DNA of 64,000 bases, taken from positions 7,503,501-7,567,500 of the forward strand of contig NC_021191.1 in assembly GCF_000389965.1 (NCBI RefSeq). Direction: 5' to 3'. Both the position numbers and the translations under genes were made by a program. This DNA comes from Actinoplanes sp. N902-109. Its GTDB lineage: Bacteria > Actinomycetota > Actinomycetes > Mycobacteriales > Micromonosporaceae. The notes under the pieces were generated by a model that saw only the letters and a program-made list of their open reading frames with translations, was not told the origin of the DNA and ran no database searches. Below, piece after piece: positions 8,692 through 17,464 of this stretch (position 1 is its first letter; each line of letters begins with the position of its first letter).

Positions 8692-9384
8692 ATGCTTGTG
8701 AGTGGCCGCATGCTCCGCAGTGTCGTCGCCGTCCTCGCCGTCGCCACCTTCGCGGGGTGCTCCTCGGACGACGACCCGAAACCCGACACCTCGAAGATCA
8801 CGGCCGACACCATGCGGGCCGCGCTGCTCACACCGGCGGACATCGGCCCGACCTGGAAGACCCCGCCCGAGTCCCCGGCACCGGCCACGCTCGTCAGCAT
8901 CTGCGGCGCCGACACCGCCGCAGCGGGCATACCGGGCAAACCCGCCGTGCTGACGGCGCCGGTCTCCGACGAGGGCACCGCCGGTGTACAGAGCCTCACC
9001 CAGTACGCATTGATCTACGACGACGCTGTCTCAGCCAGCACGGCGGTCGCTACTCTGCGTACGATCGCCGATGCCTGCCCGGCGAGCGTCCAGCGGCCCG
9101 CCAAGGAGGGCGACCGGGACGAACCGGCGTACACGGAAACCGCGAAGACCACGGAGCTGGAGCAGGCCGCCTGGGCCGGCTTCGCCACCACCCGCAACAA
9201 GCAGTACGACAAGGCCCACCCGGCCACCGCCGACATCGCCGTGGTCGCCCTGAGCCACGCCAATGTCGTCCTCGTCGACCAGTACGCCATCTACCGCCTG
9301 GGCAAGTCCGCCGTCAGCGCCAATCCGCAGTTCTCGCAGGACTGGCAGAAGCTGGTGGGCACGACGCTGAGCCGCGTCCCCTGA
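8692..9384 (+). CDS. Putative lipoprotein, PknH-like sensor-type domain
   Basis: About 230 residues. ATG 8692 is used; ATG 8710 in the same frame is also possible and neither has a strong ribosome site. The N-terminus is a lipoprotein signal (VVAVLAVATFAGCSSDDD, lipobox Cys about residue 21), so the protein is on the outer face of the membrane. After a charged linker, TMRAALLTPADIGPTW resembles the opening of the extracellular sensor domains found on PknH-type kinases and free lipoproteins of actinobacteria. Two later Cys residues (SICGAD, ADACPAS) could form a disulphide. The ligand is unknown and the family match is by motif only. Confidence 0.7.
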   Translation: MLVSGRMLRSVVAVLAVATFAGCSSDDDPKPDTSKITADTMRAALLTPADIGPTWKTPPESPAPATLVSICGADTAAAGIPGKPAVLTAPVSDEGTAGVQSLTQYALIYDDAVSASTAVATLRTIADACPASVQRPAKEGDRDEPAYTETAKTTELEQAAWAGFATTRNKQYDKAHPATADIAVVALSHANVVLVDQYAIYRLGKSAVSANPQFSQDWQKLVGTTLSRVP

Positions 9385-9417
9385 GCCGTTTGCGGCGGGG
9401 TGTTACCAATAGGCGCT

Positions 9418-9621
9418 GTGAGTTCGCATCGCGTTTCCGCTGTCGTCCTGTTCGCGGTGGGCTTCCTGGCCCTCGCAGCGTCGAAGGCTTTCCCGTTCCT
9501 TGACGACGTCCCCGGCGCCGTAGAGACCGGGATAGCCATCTTCGGCGCGGCGTGTCTGCTCGGCGGCGTGCGCCAGTGGTTCCACAAGACACCGGATGTG
9601 CCACAAGGGCGTGATCTGTAA
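9418..9621 (+). CDS. Small two-helix membrane protein
   Basis: A 67-residue reading frame from GTG 9418 (GTG 9400 is also in frame). It has two hydrophobic segments, VVLFAVGFLALAASKAF and VETGIAIFGAACLLGGV, separated by a short acidic turn, and a polar tail. It lies 33 bp after the lipoprotein gene on the same strand. I do not recognise a family. Confidence 0.5.
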   Translation: MSSHRVSAVVLFAVGFLALAASKAFPFLDDVPGAVETGIAIFGAACLLGGVRQWFHKTPDVPQGRDL

Positions 9622-9729
9622 GGGAACCGCCCCCGCACCGGGATGAAGTCCGGCACCGGGTCGAACGGAACCGCCGGACAGGCCGGCAGCAGGACCGGGG
9701 TCTGTCACCACCCGTTCACGGTGGTCGGC

Positions 9730-10179
9730 TCAACGGGCCTTGCCGCTGCTCAGCAGCGTGATGGACTTCTCGATGCGGCGGGCCCTCGTCTCGGCCGTCT
9801 TCGCGCCGGTGACCTGCAGGACGTGGTAGCTCTTGTTGCTGTACGACAGGGTGTCCCAGAACGCTTGCGCCGCCGGCGTCGCGGCCAGCGCCTCGGCCAG
9901 GTCGGCAGGCACTTCCACCTCGCGCGGCGCATCGTCCAGGACGACGTCGAGGTCCACCGCGTCCCCCGCGGCGATGCCCGCGCCCGCCCGGTGCTCGGCG
10001 CTGACTCCCAGCCAGTAGCTGCCGCGCATCTTCGCGATCGACGAACGCCACGAATGGCCGTTGACCGTCACCACGACTTTGGGACGACCACCACCGCCCA
10101 GCCCGGCGACCGCGTCGTCGCCGATCGGGAAGCCGGTGGTCGTCCCGCCGGTAGCCTGCAGCTCCGCACGAATTCTCAT
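9730..10179 (-). CDS. YdeI/OmpD-associated family protein with DUF1905 domain
   Basis: A 149-residue cytoplasmic protein starting at ATG 10179. Residues 1-90 are a DUF1905 domain (RIRAELQATGG, then VVVTVNGHSWRSSIAKMRG and a DVDLDVVLDD-type strand end). Residues 95-149 form the YdeI/OmpD-associated helical domain (LAEALAATPAAQAFWDTLSYSNKS, broken here by SYHVLQVTGAKTAETRARRI). This family has been linked to bacteriocin protection in some bacteria but the biochemical role is unclear. A second DUF1905 gene at 39161-39466 lacks the C-terminal domain. The gene lies downstream of the MMPL gene on the same strand. Confidence 0.85.
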   Translation of the reverse strand: MRIRAELQATGGTTTGFPIGDDAVAGLGGGGRPKVVVTVNGHSWRSSIAKMRGSYWLGVSAEHRAGAGIAAGDAVDLDVVLDDAPREVEVPADLAEALAATPAAQAFWDTLSYSNKSYHVLQVTGAKTAETRARRIEKSITLLSSGKAR

Positions 10180-10200
10180 GCGGGTGAGAGTAACCCCAGG

Positions 10201-12297
10201 TCAGGGCACCGGGTCGAGATCCCGGCCGACCGGGCTGGTGGTGTCCGGCGCGGGTTCCTCCGGGATCCGGCCCATCCGGCCGGGCCACCACATCCAGCGG
10301 CCCACATCGAGGGTGAGCGCGGTGACCAGCACCGAGCGGACGACGAGCGTGTCGAGCAGGACGCCGAACGCCACCGCGAAGCCGATCTCGGCGAACGGCA
10401 CCAGCGGCAGGGAGCCCAGCGCGGCGAACGTGCCGGCCAGCACCAGACCCGCGGAGGTGATGACGCCGCCGGTCGCGGCCAGCCCGATGAGGGCGCCACG
10501 GCGGGTGCCGTGCTGCTGCGACTCCTCGCGGACCCGGGTCATCAGGAAGATGTTGTAGTCGATGCCGAGCGCCACCAGGAAGACGAACACGTAGAGCGGG
10601 AACGACGTGTCCTCGCCGGCGAAGCCGAAGACATGCCGGAACACCAGTGCGCTGACGCCCAGCGCGGCGGCGAACGACAGGATCACCGTCGCGATCAGCA
10701 GCAGCGGGGCTACCACGGCGCGCAGCAGCAGCCCGAGGATCACCAGGACCACGAGCAGCACGAGCGGGATGATCAGACGGTTGTCGTGGTCGTTGGCGGT
10801 GTTGATGTCCAGCACCATGGCGGTCATGCCGCCGACCTGCGCCTCGCCGATCGGGTGCACCGCGGCGCGGACCCGTTTGACGGTGGCCGTGGCGGCGGGG
10901 CTGTCCGGTGCCGAGGAGAGCACCGCCTCGTACATGACGAGGTCGCCCCGCACGACCGGATCGCCGACCTCGCTGATGCCGGGGGTGCCGGCGATCGCCG
11001 CGCGCAGGGGCGCGGCGCTGGAGTTCTGACCGATCACGACGACCGGCTGGCCCTGACCGGCCGGGAAGTGCCGGGCCAGCGCCTGGTCACCGGCGACCGA
11101 GGCGGGTTCGTTGACGAACGAGTCGGCCTGGGACAGCCCGTTGGCGTTGAGTTGCAGCAGCCCGGCCGCCATCGCTGCGAGCACGACGACGGTGCTGAGC
11201 CAGACCACCCGCGGCCGGCGGCCGATGCGCTTGCCGAGCCGCGCCCAGATGCCGGTCACGGTGGGTTCCGCCGAGCCGTTGCGCGGGCGGGTGGGCCAGA
11301 AGATCCACCGTCCGGTGATCACCAGCAACGCCGGGAGCAGGGTGATCATCGCCAGCAGGCCGACCGTGATGCCGAGCGCGGCGACCGGGCCCAGCCCGCT
11401 GGTGGAGTTGAGGTCGGCGAGGATCAGGCAGGACATGCCGAGGGCGACCGTGGCGGCGCTGGCGATGATGGCCGGGCCGGCGCGGTGCAGGGCCAGCGCC
11501 ATGGCCTCGTGCCGGTCCTCGTGCCGGCGCAGTTCCTCGCGGTAGCGCGCGACCAGCAGCAGGGCGTAGTCGGTGCCCGCGCCGAACACCAGCACGGTCA
11601 GGATGCCCGCGCTCTGCGCGTTGACCACCAGACCGGCATGCTTGGCGAGCAGATAGATGACCGACTGCGCGGTGGTGAGGGCGACGCCGGCCGAGATGAT
11701 CGGCAGCAACCACAGCACCGGGCTGCGATAGGTGAACAGCAGGATGATCGTGACGACACCGAGGGTCGCATAGAGCAGGGTGCCGTCGATGCCCTCGAAG
11801 GCCTCTGCCGAGTCGGCCGCGGACGCCGCCGGTCCGGCCAGATGGATGGTCAGCCCCCCGGTGGACTCCCCGGTGATCGCCTCGACCCGGTCGACCACGT
11901 CGACGATCTTGTCCCAGCCGTCCTCGTCGATCTGGATCGGCACGATGACCCGGAGCGCCTGCTTGTCGGCGGACGGCACCGGACCGGCCACCTGACCGAC
12001 GACGCCGGGGACCTGCTGCAGCCGCGAGACGTCGGCCGCGGCCTTCGCCTGGTCGGCTGCGGTCAGTCCGCCCCCGCGCTCGTACACGACGACCGCGGGC
12101 GCGATGTCGTCCGGGCCGAACCGGGACTGCAGATCGGCGACCTGGGTCGCCTCGGCGTTACCCGGCAGCCAGGTCGAGTTGTCGTTCTTCTCGACGCTGC
12201 TGAGCTTGCCGGCCAGCGGCCCCGCGACCGCGAGCACCACCACCCACAGGCCCAGTACCACCCACTTGGTCCAGCGTCCGCACACCAGCCATGCCAT
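10201..12297 (-). CDS. MMPL-family RND transporter
   Basis: A 698-residue membrane protein from ATG 12297. It has the MMPL layout: a first membrane segment (WVVLGLWVVVLAVAGPLAG), a large external domain of about 130 residues, a five-helix block (residues about 170-340, with VFGAGTDYALLLVARYREE), a second membrane and external loop, and a final five-helix block with VFLVALGIDYNIFLMTRVREE. The two GxxxDY motifs are the proton-relay Asp-Tyr pairs. Members export lipids, siderophores or antibiotics in actinobacteria. No regulator or lipid synthase lies beside it, so the substrate cannot be inferred. The YdeI gene follows 21 bp downstream. Confidence 0.92.
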   Translation of the reverse strand: MAWLVCGRWTKWVVLGLWVVVLAVAGPLAGKLSSVEKNDNSTWLPGNAEATQVADLQSRFGPDDIAPAVVVYERGGGLTAADQAKAAADVSRLQQVPGVVGQVAGPVPSADKQALRVIVPIQIDEDGWDKIVDVVDRVEAITGESTGGLTIHLAGPAASAADSAEAFEGIDGTLLYATLGVVTIILLFTYRSPVLWLLPIISAGVALTTAQSVIYLLAKHAGLVVNAQSAGILTVLVFGAGTDYALLLVARYREELRRHEDRHEAMALALHRAGPAIIASAATVALGMSCLILADLNSTSGLGPVAALGITVGLLAMITLLPALLVITGRWIFWPTRPRNGSAEPTVTGIWARLGKRIGRRPRVVWLSTVVVLAAMAAGLLQLNANGLSQADSFVNEPASVAGDQALARHFPAGQGQPVVVIGQNSSAAPLRAAIAGTPGISEVGDPVVRGDLVMYEAVLSSAPDSPAATATVKRVRAAVHPIGEAQVGGMTAMVLDINTANDHDNRLIIPLVLLVVLVILGLLLRAVVAPLLLIATVILSFAAALGVSALVFRHVFGFAGEDTSFPLYVFVFLVALGIDYNIFLMTRVREESQQHGTRRGALIGLAATGGVITSAGLVLAGTFAALGSLPLVPFAEIGFAVAFGVLLDTLVVRSVLVTALTLDVGRWMWWPGRMGRIPEEPAPDTTSPVGRDLDPVP

Positions 12298-12458
12298 GAC
12301 TCATTCCCCCCGGAACTTGGCCAGAACCTGGTCAGTGGGCGAGCCTAGGCCGCTTGTGTTGCTGTGAGCAGCCGTAATACGACAGCTCAGGGGTAATTCA
12401 GGGTCGTTGATCTCCACATTGGTCCGAACGGCCGAACCCCGGCAGCCGTACGGCGGGT

Positions 12459-13202
12459 TCAGTCGTCCAGCCAGCCGCAGTCGGAGCACACGTCGAACGT
12501 GCGGAACTGGGCGAGCCGGCGACCGGCGCAGACCGGGCAGACCACGCGATAGCGCTCAAGGTGCCGGTCACCCGCGCGGGCTGCGGCGACCACGGTGAAG
12601 CACAGCCGGCGCTGCCAGACGCCGTCGCCGGCGTCGACCGCCAGGACGCCGGCCCGGGTCCGCAGGTCGAGCCGGGCCAGCACCCGGGTGTCGGCCGCGG
12701 CGGAGGGCGGCACGAGCAGCAGCCCGGCCACCTCGGCGGGTTTGACGTCCGCCACACCGGACAGCATCGTGGCGTCGCGGCGCACGCCCTCGCGGCCCAG
12801 CGGGGTCAGCGGCAGATCGGTGCACCAGCCCGGCCGGGGTCCCGGATCGGACTGGCCGAGCCGGGTGCGGAACAGCGTCCACAGTCCCAGGTGCTCCGAG
12901 CCGACCAGCCCGATCTTGATGTCGGCGCCGCGGTCGTCGTTGAGCCCGACCACCTGAGGACCCCACGTGGTGGCCTGCTGGGCCGCCGTGACCGCGCCGC
13001 CCAGCCCCGGGTGCAGCACGTCGGCGACGACCTCGGTGAACCGCCAGAGCCCGCCGCGGGCGACCTCGCCGGCTATCTCGTCGCAGCGGGCGGCCGACCA
13101 TTCGGAGACCCGGCGCTGCTGCGGCCGGTCCGGCAGCTGGAAGCGCCGGCGCGGCGGGGCGGGGTCGCGGGGCTCGAACCAGGTCGGTGGCTCAGATCGC
13201 AT
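12459..13202 (-). CDS. Protein with C-terminal CPCC-type zinc ribbon
   Basis: A 247-residue cytoplasmic protein from ATG 13202. The N-terminal 200 residues match nothing I recognise; they contain a Trp-rich start and a beta-rich middle. The end (CPVCAGRRLAQFRTFDVCSDCGW) is a CxxC-x16-CxxC zinc ribbon like that of CPCC cysteine-rich proteins, where four Cys bind zinc. It is divergent from the LuxR-type gene at 13355, sharing a 152-bp promoter region that contains an inverted repeat. Function unknown. Confidence 0.7.
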   Translation of the reverse strand: MRSEPPTWFEPRDPAPPRRRFQLPDRPQQRRVSEWSAARCDEIAGEVARGGLWRFTEVVADVLHPGLGGAVTAAQQATTWGPQVVGLNDDRGADIKIGLVGSEHLGLWTLFRTRLGQSDPGPRPGWCTDLPLTPLGREGVRRDATMLSGVADVKPAEVAGLLLVPPSAAADTRVLARLDLRTRAGVLAVDAGDGVWQRRLCFTVVAAARAGDRHLERYRVVCPVCAGRRLAQFRTFDVCSDCGWLDD

Positions 13203-13310
13203 CGATACATGCTGTCACCGGTCCGCTACGACGGCCACCGGCCCCGGTGTCGGGCGCTGCCCGGAAAACCCGCGGTGAGCTGCAAGATCTGCGATACCGG
13301 GCGGCGCTCG

Positions 13311-13330
13311 GGTAACCCTTTCGGGTTACC
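13311..13330. promoter_or_regulatory. Perfect inverted repeat in divergent promoter
   Basis: GGTAACCC and GGGTTACC, eight-base arms with a 4-nt spacer, end 24 bp before the LuxR-type regulator start. A dimeric regulator site is likely; autoregulation by the adjacent gene is inferred. Confidence 0.5.
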
Positions 13331-13354
13331 GATCCGGGTTCGTACAGTTGCGCC

Positions 13355-14323
13355 ATGGAGCCTGATCTGGGCGTGCTGTCGTCGGCCGAGCAGCATGCGT
13401 ACCGGTTGCTCGTCCGGCTGGGCGGCGCCGCCGCCGAGCAGCTGGCCGCGCACGACGCGATGTCGCCCGGCGAGGCCGCCGCGGTGCTGGAGGAGTTGCG
13501 GGCCAAGGGGCTGGCCGGGCCCGGCCCGGTGTTCCAGCCACTGCCGCCGGATGTGGCGCTGGGTGACGTGCTGCTGCGCCGCCAGCAGGAGCTGGAGGAC
13601 GCGCGGCAGACCGTGGCCGCGCTGAGCGAGGACTACCGCAACCACACCCGGCGGCGCAGCTCCGAACACCTGGTCGAGATCGTGGTCGGGGCCAAGGTGC
13701 TGCGCCAGCGGCTGCGCGAGATGCAGGACTCGGCGCAGCAGGAGATCCTCTGGTTCTGCCGGGCCAACCCGCTGGCGATGGCCGGGCCGGAGAACGCCGA
13801 GGAGGGATCGGCGCTCGACCGCGGGGTCAGCTATCGCGCGATCTACGAGCGGGAGCTGCTGGAACGCCCCGGTGAGCTGGACAGCATCCTGGAGTCGGTA
13901 CGGCACGGCGAGCAGGCACGCACGCTGCCGTCGCTGCCGGTGCGGCTGGCGATCGCCGACCGGGCGCTGGCGATCTGCCCGCTGGTGCCGGACGAGTCGC
14001 GCGGGCTGGGCGAGCCGACCGCCGCGCTGATCCGCTCCAGCGAGCTGCTCGACGCGCTCGTGGCGCTGTTCGAGGCCTACTGGGAGCGGGCGACGCCGCT
14101 GGTGGCCGGGGCGGCCCGGGCGGAGTTGCAGCAGTCCGAGGTGTTGCTGCTGTCGCTGTTCGTCTCCGGCATGCCGGACAAGTCGATCGCCACCCACCTC
14201 GGGGTGAGCAAGCGAACCGTGCAGCGGCGGCTGGACCGCCTGATGGACCTGGCCGGTGTGGACACCCGCACCGGGCTGGCCTTCCAGGCGGCCCGCCGCA
14301 ACTGGATCCAGCCCCGGCCGTAG
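13355..14323 (+). CDS. LuxR-family HTH transcriptional regulator
   Basis: A 322-residue protein from ATG 13355. Residues 1-60 look like a TrmB-type winged helix (SSAEQHAYRLLVRLGG, then AAAVLEELRAKGL). The middle (residues about 100-250) resembles the effector domain seen in such two-HTH actinobacterial regulators. The C-terminus is a LuxR-type HTH: LLLSLFVSGMPDKSIATHLG and SKRTVQRRLDRLMDLAGV. No receiver domain, so it is not a response regulator. It is divergent from the CPCC gene and has an inverted repeat in front. The signal and targets are unknown. Confidence 0.85.
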   Translation: MEPDLGVLSSAEQHAYRLLVRLGGAAAEQLAAHDAMSPGEAAAVLEELRAKGLAGPGPVFQPLPPDVALGDVLLRRQQELEDARQTVAALSEDYRNHTRRRSSEHLVEIVVGAKVLRQRLREMQDSAQQEILWFCRANPLAMAGPENAEEGSALDRGVSYRAIYERELLERPGELDSILESVRHGEQARTLPSLPVRLAIADRALAICPLVPDESRGLGEPTAALIRSSELLDALVALFEAYWERATPLVAGAARAELQQSEVLLLSLFVSGMPDKSIATHLGVSKRTVQRRLDRLMDLAGVDTRTGLAFQAARRNWIQPRP

Positions 14324-14432
14324 GACCGCAGCACCGTCTGGGCCAGCGGGTGGCCGGCCGTGTCCTGGGCGGTTACCCGGCGGCCGCCGGAATGGATATG
14401 TCTCGGGCGGCTGCCTCAGTGGCGACCTGGCG

Positions 14433-15395
14433 TCAAGTGGACACGTCCTCGGGCCCGGCCAGCCCGGCCTTCTCGTCGCGGTCGGCCCACTCCAGCAACG
14501 GCGCGAGGTCGTGCTCGACGTCGTCGATCCCGGCGTGCAGATCGCCCAGGGCGGCGAACCGCGCGGGCACCGTCCGCAGGGTGAAGTCGTCCGGTTCCAC
14601 GTCGTTCACCTCGTCCCAGCGGATCGGCGTGGAAACCGTGCCCCGCTGGTTCCCGCGTACGGAATAGGCGCCGGCGATCGTGTGGTCGCGGGCGTTCTGG
14701 TTGTAATCCACGAACAGCGCCCTCGGGTCCCGGTCGCGCCGCCACCAGGTCGTCGTGACGTCATCGGGGGCACGCCGCTCCACCTCCCGGGCGAACGCCA
14801 GCGCGGCCCGGCGCACGTCGGCGAAGCCGTGCTCGGGCCTGACCCGCACATAGACGTGCAACCCGCGACCGCCGGAGGTCTTGGGGAAACCGGCGATGCC
14901 GAGCTCGTCGAGCACCTCGTGGGCGACGTGGGCGACCCGCCGGACGGTGGCGAAGTCGCACTCCGGCATCGGGTCCAGGTCGATACGCCACTCGTCGGGC
15001 TTCTCGGTGTCGGCCCGCCGGGAATTCCACGGATGGAACTCGACCGTCGACATCTGCACCGCCCAGATGACGTCGGCGGGCTTGGTGACGCACAGCTCGT
15101 CGGCGTACCTGTTGTAGCGGGGGAACTTGATGCGCACCGTCTCCAGCCAGGGCGGGGCGCCGTGCGGCACCCGCTTCTGGTGCACCTTCTCCCCGGCCAG
15201 GCCGTCCGGGAAGCGGTGCAGCATGCACGGGCGTTCCCGCAGCGCGCGGACGATGCCGTCACCGACGCTGAGGTAGTACCGCGCGAGATCCAGCTTGGTC
15301 AGGCCGAGCTCGGGGAAGTACACCCGATCCGGGTTGGAGATCCGGACCGTGTGCTCCCCCGCCTCGACGTCGGTCGCCGGCGGCTTCGTGGCCAT
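14433..15395 (-). CDS. LigD-type primase-polymerase (archaeo-eukaryotic primase superfamily)
   Basis: A 320-residue stand-alone polymerase domain. ATG 15395 is preferred to TTG 15404, which sits on the stop of the upstream gene. Features of the LigD PolDom family are clear: HTVRISNPDRVYFPE opening, RIDLDPMPECDF with the catalytic Asp pair, TSGGRGLHVYVRV with the nucleotide-binding SGGxGxH, and ALFVDYNQNARDHTIAGAYSVR. In bacterial non-homologous end joining this domain adds ribonucleotides at double-strand breaks, working with Ku and a ligase. Neither Ku nor ligase is in this window, so this is a split-type LigD component. The gene starts 5 bp after the membrane PAS-GGDEF gene and is probably co-transcribed with it. 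Confidence 0.92.
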   Translation of the reverse strand: MATKPPATDVEAGEHTVRISNPDRVYFPELGLTKLDLARYYLSVGDGIVRALRERPCMLHRFPDGLAGEKVHQKRVPHGAPPWLETVRIKFPRYNRYADELCVTKPADVIWAVQMSTVEFHPWNSRRADTEKPDEWRIDLDPMPECDFATVRRVAHVAHEVLDELGIAGFPKTSGGRGLHVYVRVRPEHGFADVRRAALAFAREVERRAPDDVTTTWWRRDRDPRALFVDYNQNARDHTIAGAYSVRGNQRGTVSTPIRWDEVNDVEPDDFTLRTVPARFAALGDLHAGIDDVEHDLAPLLEWADRDEKAGLAGPEDVST

Positions 15396-15400
15396 GGATC

Positions 15401-17221
15401 TCAACGTAGCCGCTCATCGACCGCCCGGTGCCGGCCCGCGCGGACGGGTTCCAGGTTTTTGTGGCCGCGCTTGACCGAGTACATGGCGTGGTCAGCGGCA
15501 CGCAGCGCCTGGTCCGGGTCGTCCGCCGGGGCGGCCAGGTGCACACCGACGCTGGCGCCGATCGTCACCTCCTGGCCGAACACCAGGAACGGGCGCTGCA
15601 CCGCGGCGCGGACCCGGGCGCTCATCGCCGCGGCGTCACCGGGCGCGACGATGCCGGGCATGAGGACCACGAACTCGTCGCCGCCGACCCGGGCGAGGAC
15701 GTCGTCCTCCCGTACGCAAGCGCTCAGCCGGACCGCCACCTGCCGCAGCAGTTCGTCACCCGCCTCGTGCCCGAACACGTCGTTGACCGGCTTGAAGCCG
15801 TCCAGGTCGACGAAGAGCACGGCCACCGCGTCCCGGCGCAGCGAGGAGTCCAGCGCGTCCTGCAGCCGGCGCCGGTTGGGCAGCCCGGTCAGCGCGTCGT
15901 GCTGCGCCTCGTACGCCAGCCGCTCCTGGAACGCCCGGTTCTCCGAGATGTCGCGGGCGTTGATGACGATGCCGTTGAGCGCCGGGTTGTGCATCTGGTT
16001 GGAGGCGGTGAACTCGAACCAGGTCGCGTCGCCCCGCGAGTTGAGGATGCGCGTCTGCAACCGCACCACTGCGGCCCGCTCGCCCTTCAGCCGCCCGAAG
16101 ACGTCGGCCATCGCCGGCCGGTCCTCCTCGTGCACCAGCTCGAACACGCTGCGGCCCTGCAGCGAACCCGGCGGGAAGTGCAGCACGCTCGCCGCGCTCG
16201 GACTGGAGAACGCGATCCGGCCCTCGGCGTCCAGCACGGCCACCATGTCCGGCGCGTGCTGGAACAACGCCTGGAACCTCGCATCGGCCCGGCGGCGCTG
16301 CACCTGGGTGCGATACCCCAGCGCCGAGATGCCCACCGCACCGATCAGAAGCATCGCGAGCAGCGTGACATTGATGGTCTGGCTGCGGCTGTGCACGGCG
16401 CCGTCAAAAGAGGCGGTCGTCTGGGTACGGACATAGGCCCACCCGCCGGGCAGCACGTCCCCGCTCACCACGCTGGCGATCCGGCTGGTGCCCCCGGACT
16501 TGTAGGTGACAAAACTCGCCCCGGCAGGCTTGGCCCGGACCGCGGCAACGATCTGCGCATCGACCGCGCTGCCGATGGCGTTCGCGTCACTGCTGAACCC
16601 GATGACGCCGTTCGGGTCGATGATCGAGGTGACGTGCGCGTCGGACCTGAGCTTCGCGGTGTACGCCTGCAACGTCGTACGGGACAACTCGGTGAACCCG
16701 ATCAGCACCGCGGCGGTGGCCCCGCCGACCTGGATGGGCACCGCAACCCCCTGGACGGCGATCGGCTTGCCGTCGCTGCTGGGCACGAGCATCACCGGGG
16801 AGAACCCGGGGGCGCCGGCCTTCAGCAACATCAGCATCCGGGCGTACCCGGCATCCGTGGTGGGCGGCAGAGCATTGATCGTGGTGGCATCGAGCACGGT
16901 GCCGGTCAACGTGGTGACAGCCGCACCGTAGTTGAAGAAGTCCGACTTCTTGACGTACTCGGTGAGCGAAGCCTGGTCCCCGGCGTGCCCGGCCCCGAGG
17001 TTGAAGGGATAACTGCCGGCGTACGCGGCCAGGTCCTTGGCCGACTGCCCCTGCACCGACCCGGCCAGGGTGGCATTGTTGACCGCCAACGCCTGCGTGT
17101 CGGCGCGGTGCACCGTGTCGGCGGCCCGCAGCGCGGACCGGTTCACGAGCACGCCGACGATGCCGACGGCCAGCAGCAGCAACACGCTGACGACCACGGC
17201 GATCCAGTTGCGCAGGCGCAT
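15401..17221 (-). CDS. Membrane PAS-GGDEF diguanylate cyclase with external sensor
   Basis: A 606-residue protein from ATG 17221, which has GGGAGGGA 4 nt upstream; a GTG 15 bp further out is less likely. Membrane helix 1 is residues about 6-28. An external sensor domain of about 250 residues of the Cache type follows, then helix 2 (VTLLAMLLIGAVGISALGYR). A PAS domain (RFQALFQHAPDMVAVLDAEG) precedes the GGDEF domain, which opens DALTGLPNRRR and has GGDEF near residue 512. The inhibitory RxxD is present (REDD, five residues earlier). It should make c-di-GMP in response to an external small molecule and a PAS input. The LigD-type polymerase gene follows 5 bp downstream. Confidence 0.93.
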   Translation of the reverse strand: MRLRNWIAVVVSVLLLLAVGIVGVLVNRSALRAADTVHRADTQALAVNNATLAGSVQGQSAKDLAAYAGSYPFNLGAGHAGDQASLTEYVKKSDFFNYGAAVTTLTGTVLDATTINALPPTTDAGYARMLMLLKAGAPGFSPVMLVPSSDGKPIAVQGVAVPIQVGGATAAVLIGFTELSRTTLQAYTAKLRSDAHVTSIIDPNGVIGFSSDANAIGSAVDAQIVAAVRAKPAGASFVTYKSGGTSRIASVVSGDVLPGGWAYVRTQTTASFDGAVHSRSQTINVTLLAMLLIGAVGISALGYRTQVQRRRADARFQALFQHAPDMVAVLDAEGRIAFSSPSAASVLHFPPGSLQGRSVFELVHEEDRPAMADVFGRLKGERAAVVRLQTRILNSRGDATWFEFTASNQMHNPALNGIVINARDISENRAFQERLAYEAQHDALTGLPNRRRLQDALDSSLRRDAVAVLFVDLDGFKPVNDVFGHEAGDELLRQVAVRLSACVREDDVLARVGGDEFVVLMPGIVAPGDAAAMSARVRAAVQRPFLVFGQEVTIGASVGVHLAAPADDPDQALRAADHAMYSVKRGHKNLEPVRAGRHRAVDERLR

Positions 17222-17376
17222 CGGTCCCTCCCTCACCGCACACCATCGGGCGCCGTCCCGCGAACTTGAAGGAAACCGGCTGAATCGGCCTGGTCGTGCC
17301 TGCTGTCCGGCTTCGTGCCCTTGCTCGGTCGCCTTTCTCGCCCGGCTGCCTTTTCACTCGGCGCTTTGACTCGGCT

Positions 17377-17457
17377 GCTTGTGCGCTCGGCTGGGGGTGC
17401 GCGGCTTGTGCGCTCGGCTGCGGGTGCGCGGCTTCTACGCTCGGCTGCGGTAGGTTC
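17377..17457. repeat. Three tandem copies of a 27-bp unit
   Basis: Units start at 17377, 17404 and 17431. The first two differ at one base; the third is more diverged. The core is TGCGCTCGGCTG. The array lies in the upstream region of the BNR-repeat gene, ending 7 bp before its ATG. Confidence 0.8.
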
Positions 17458-17464
17458 GGCGACC

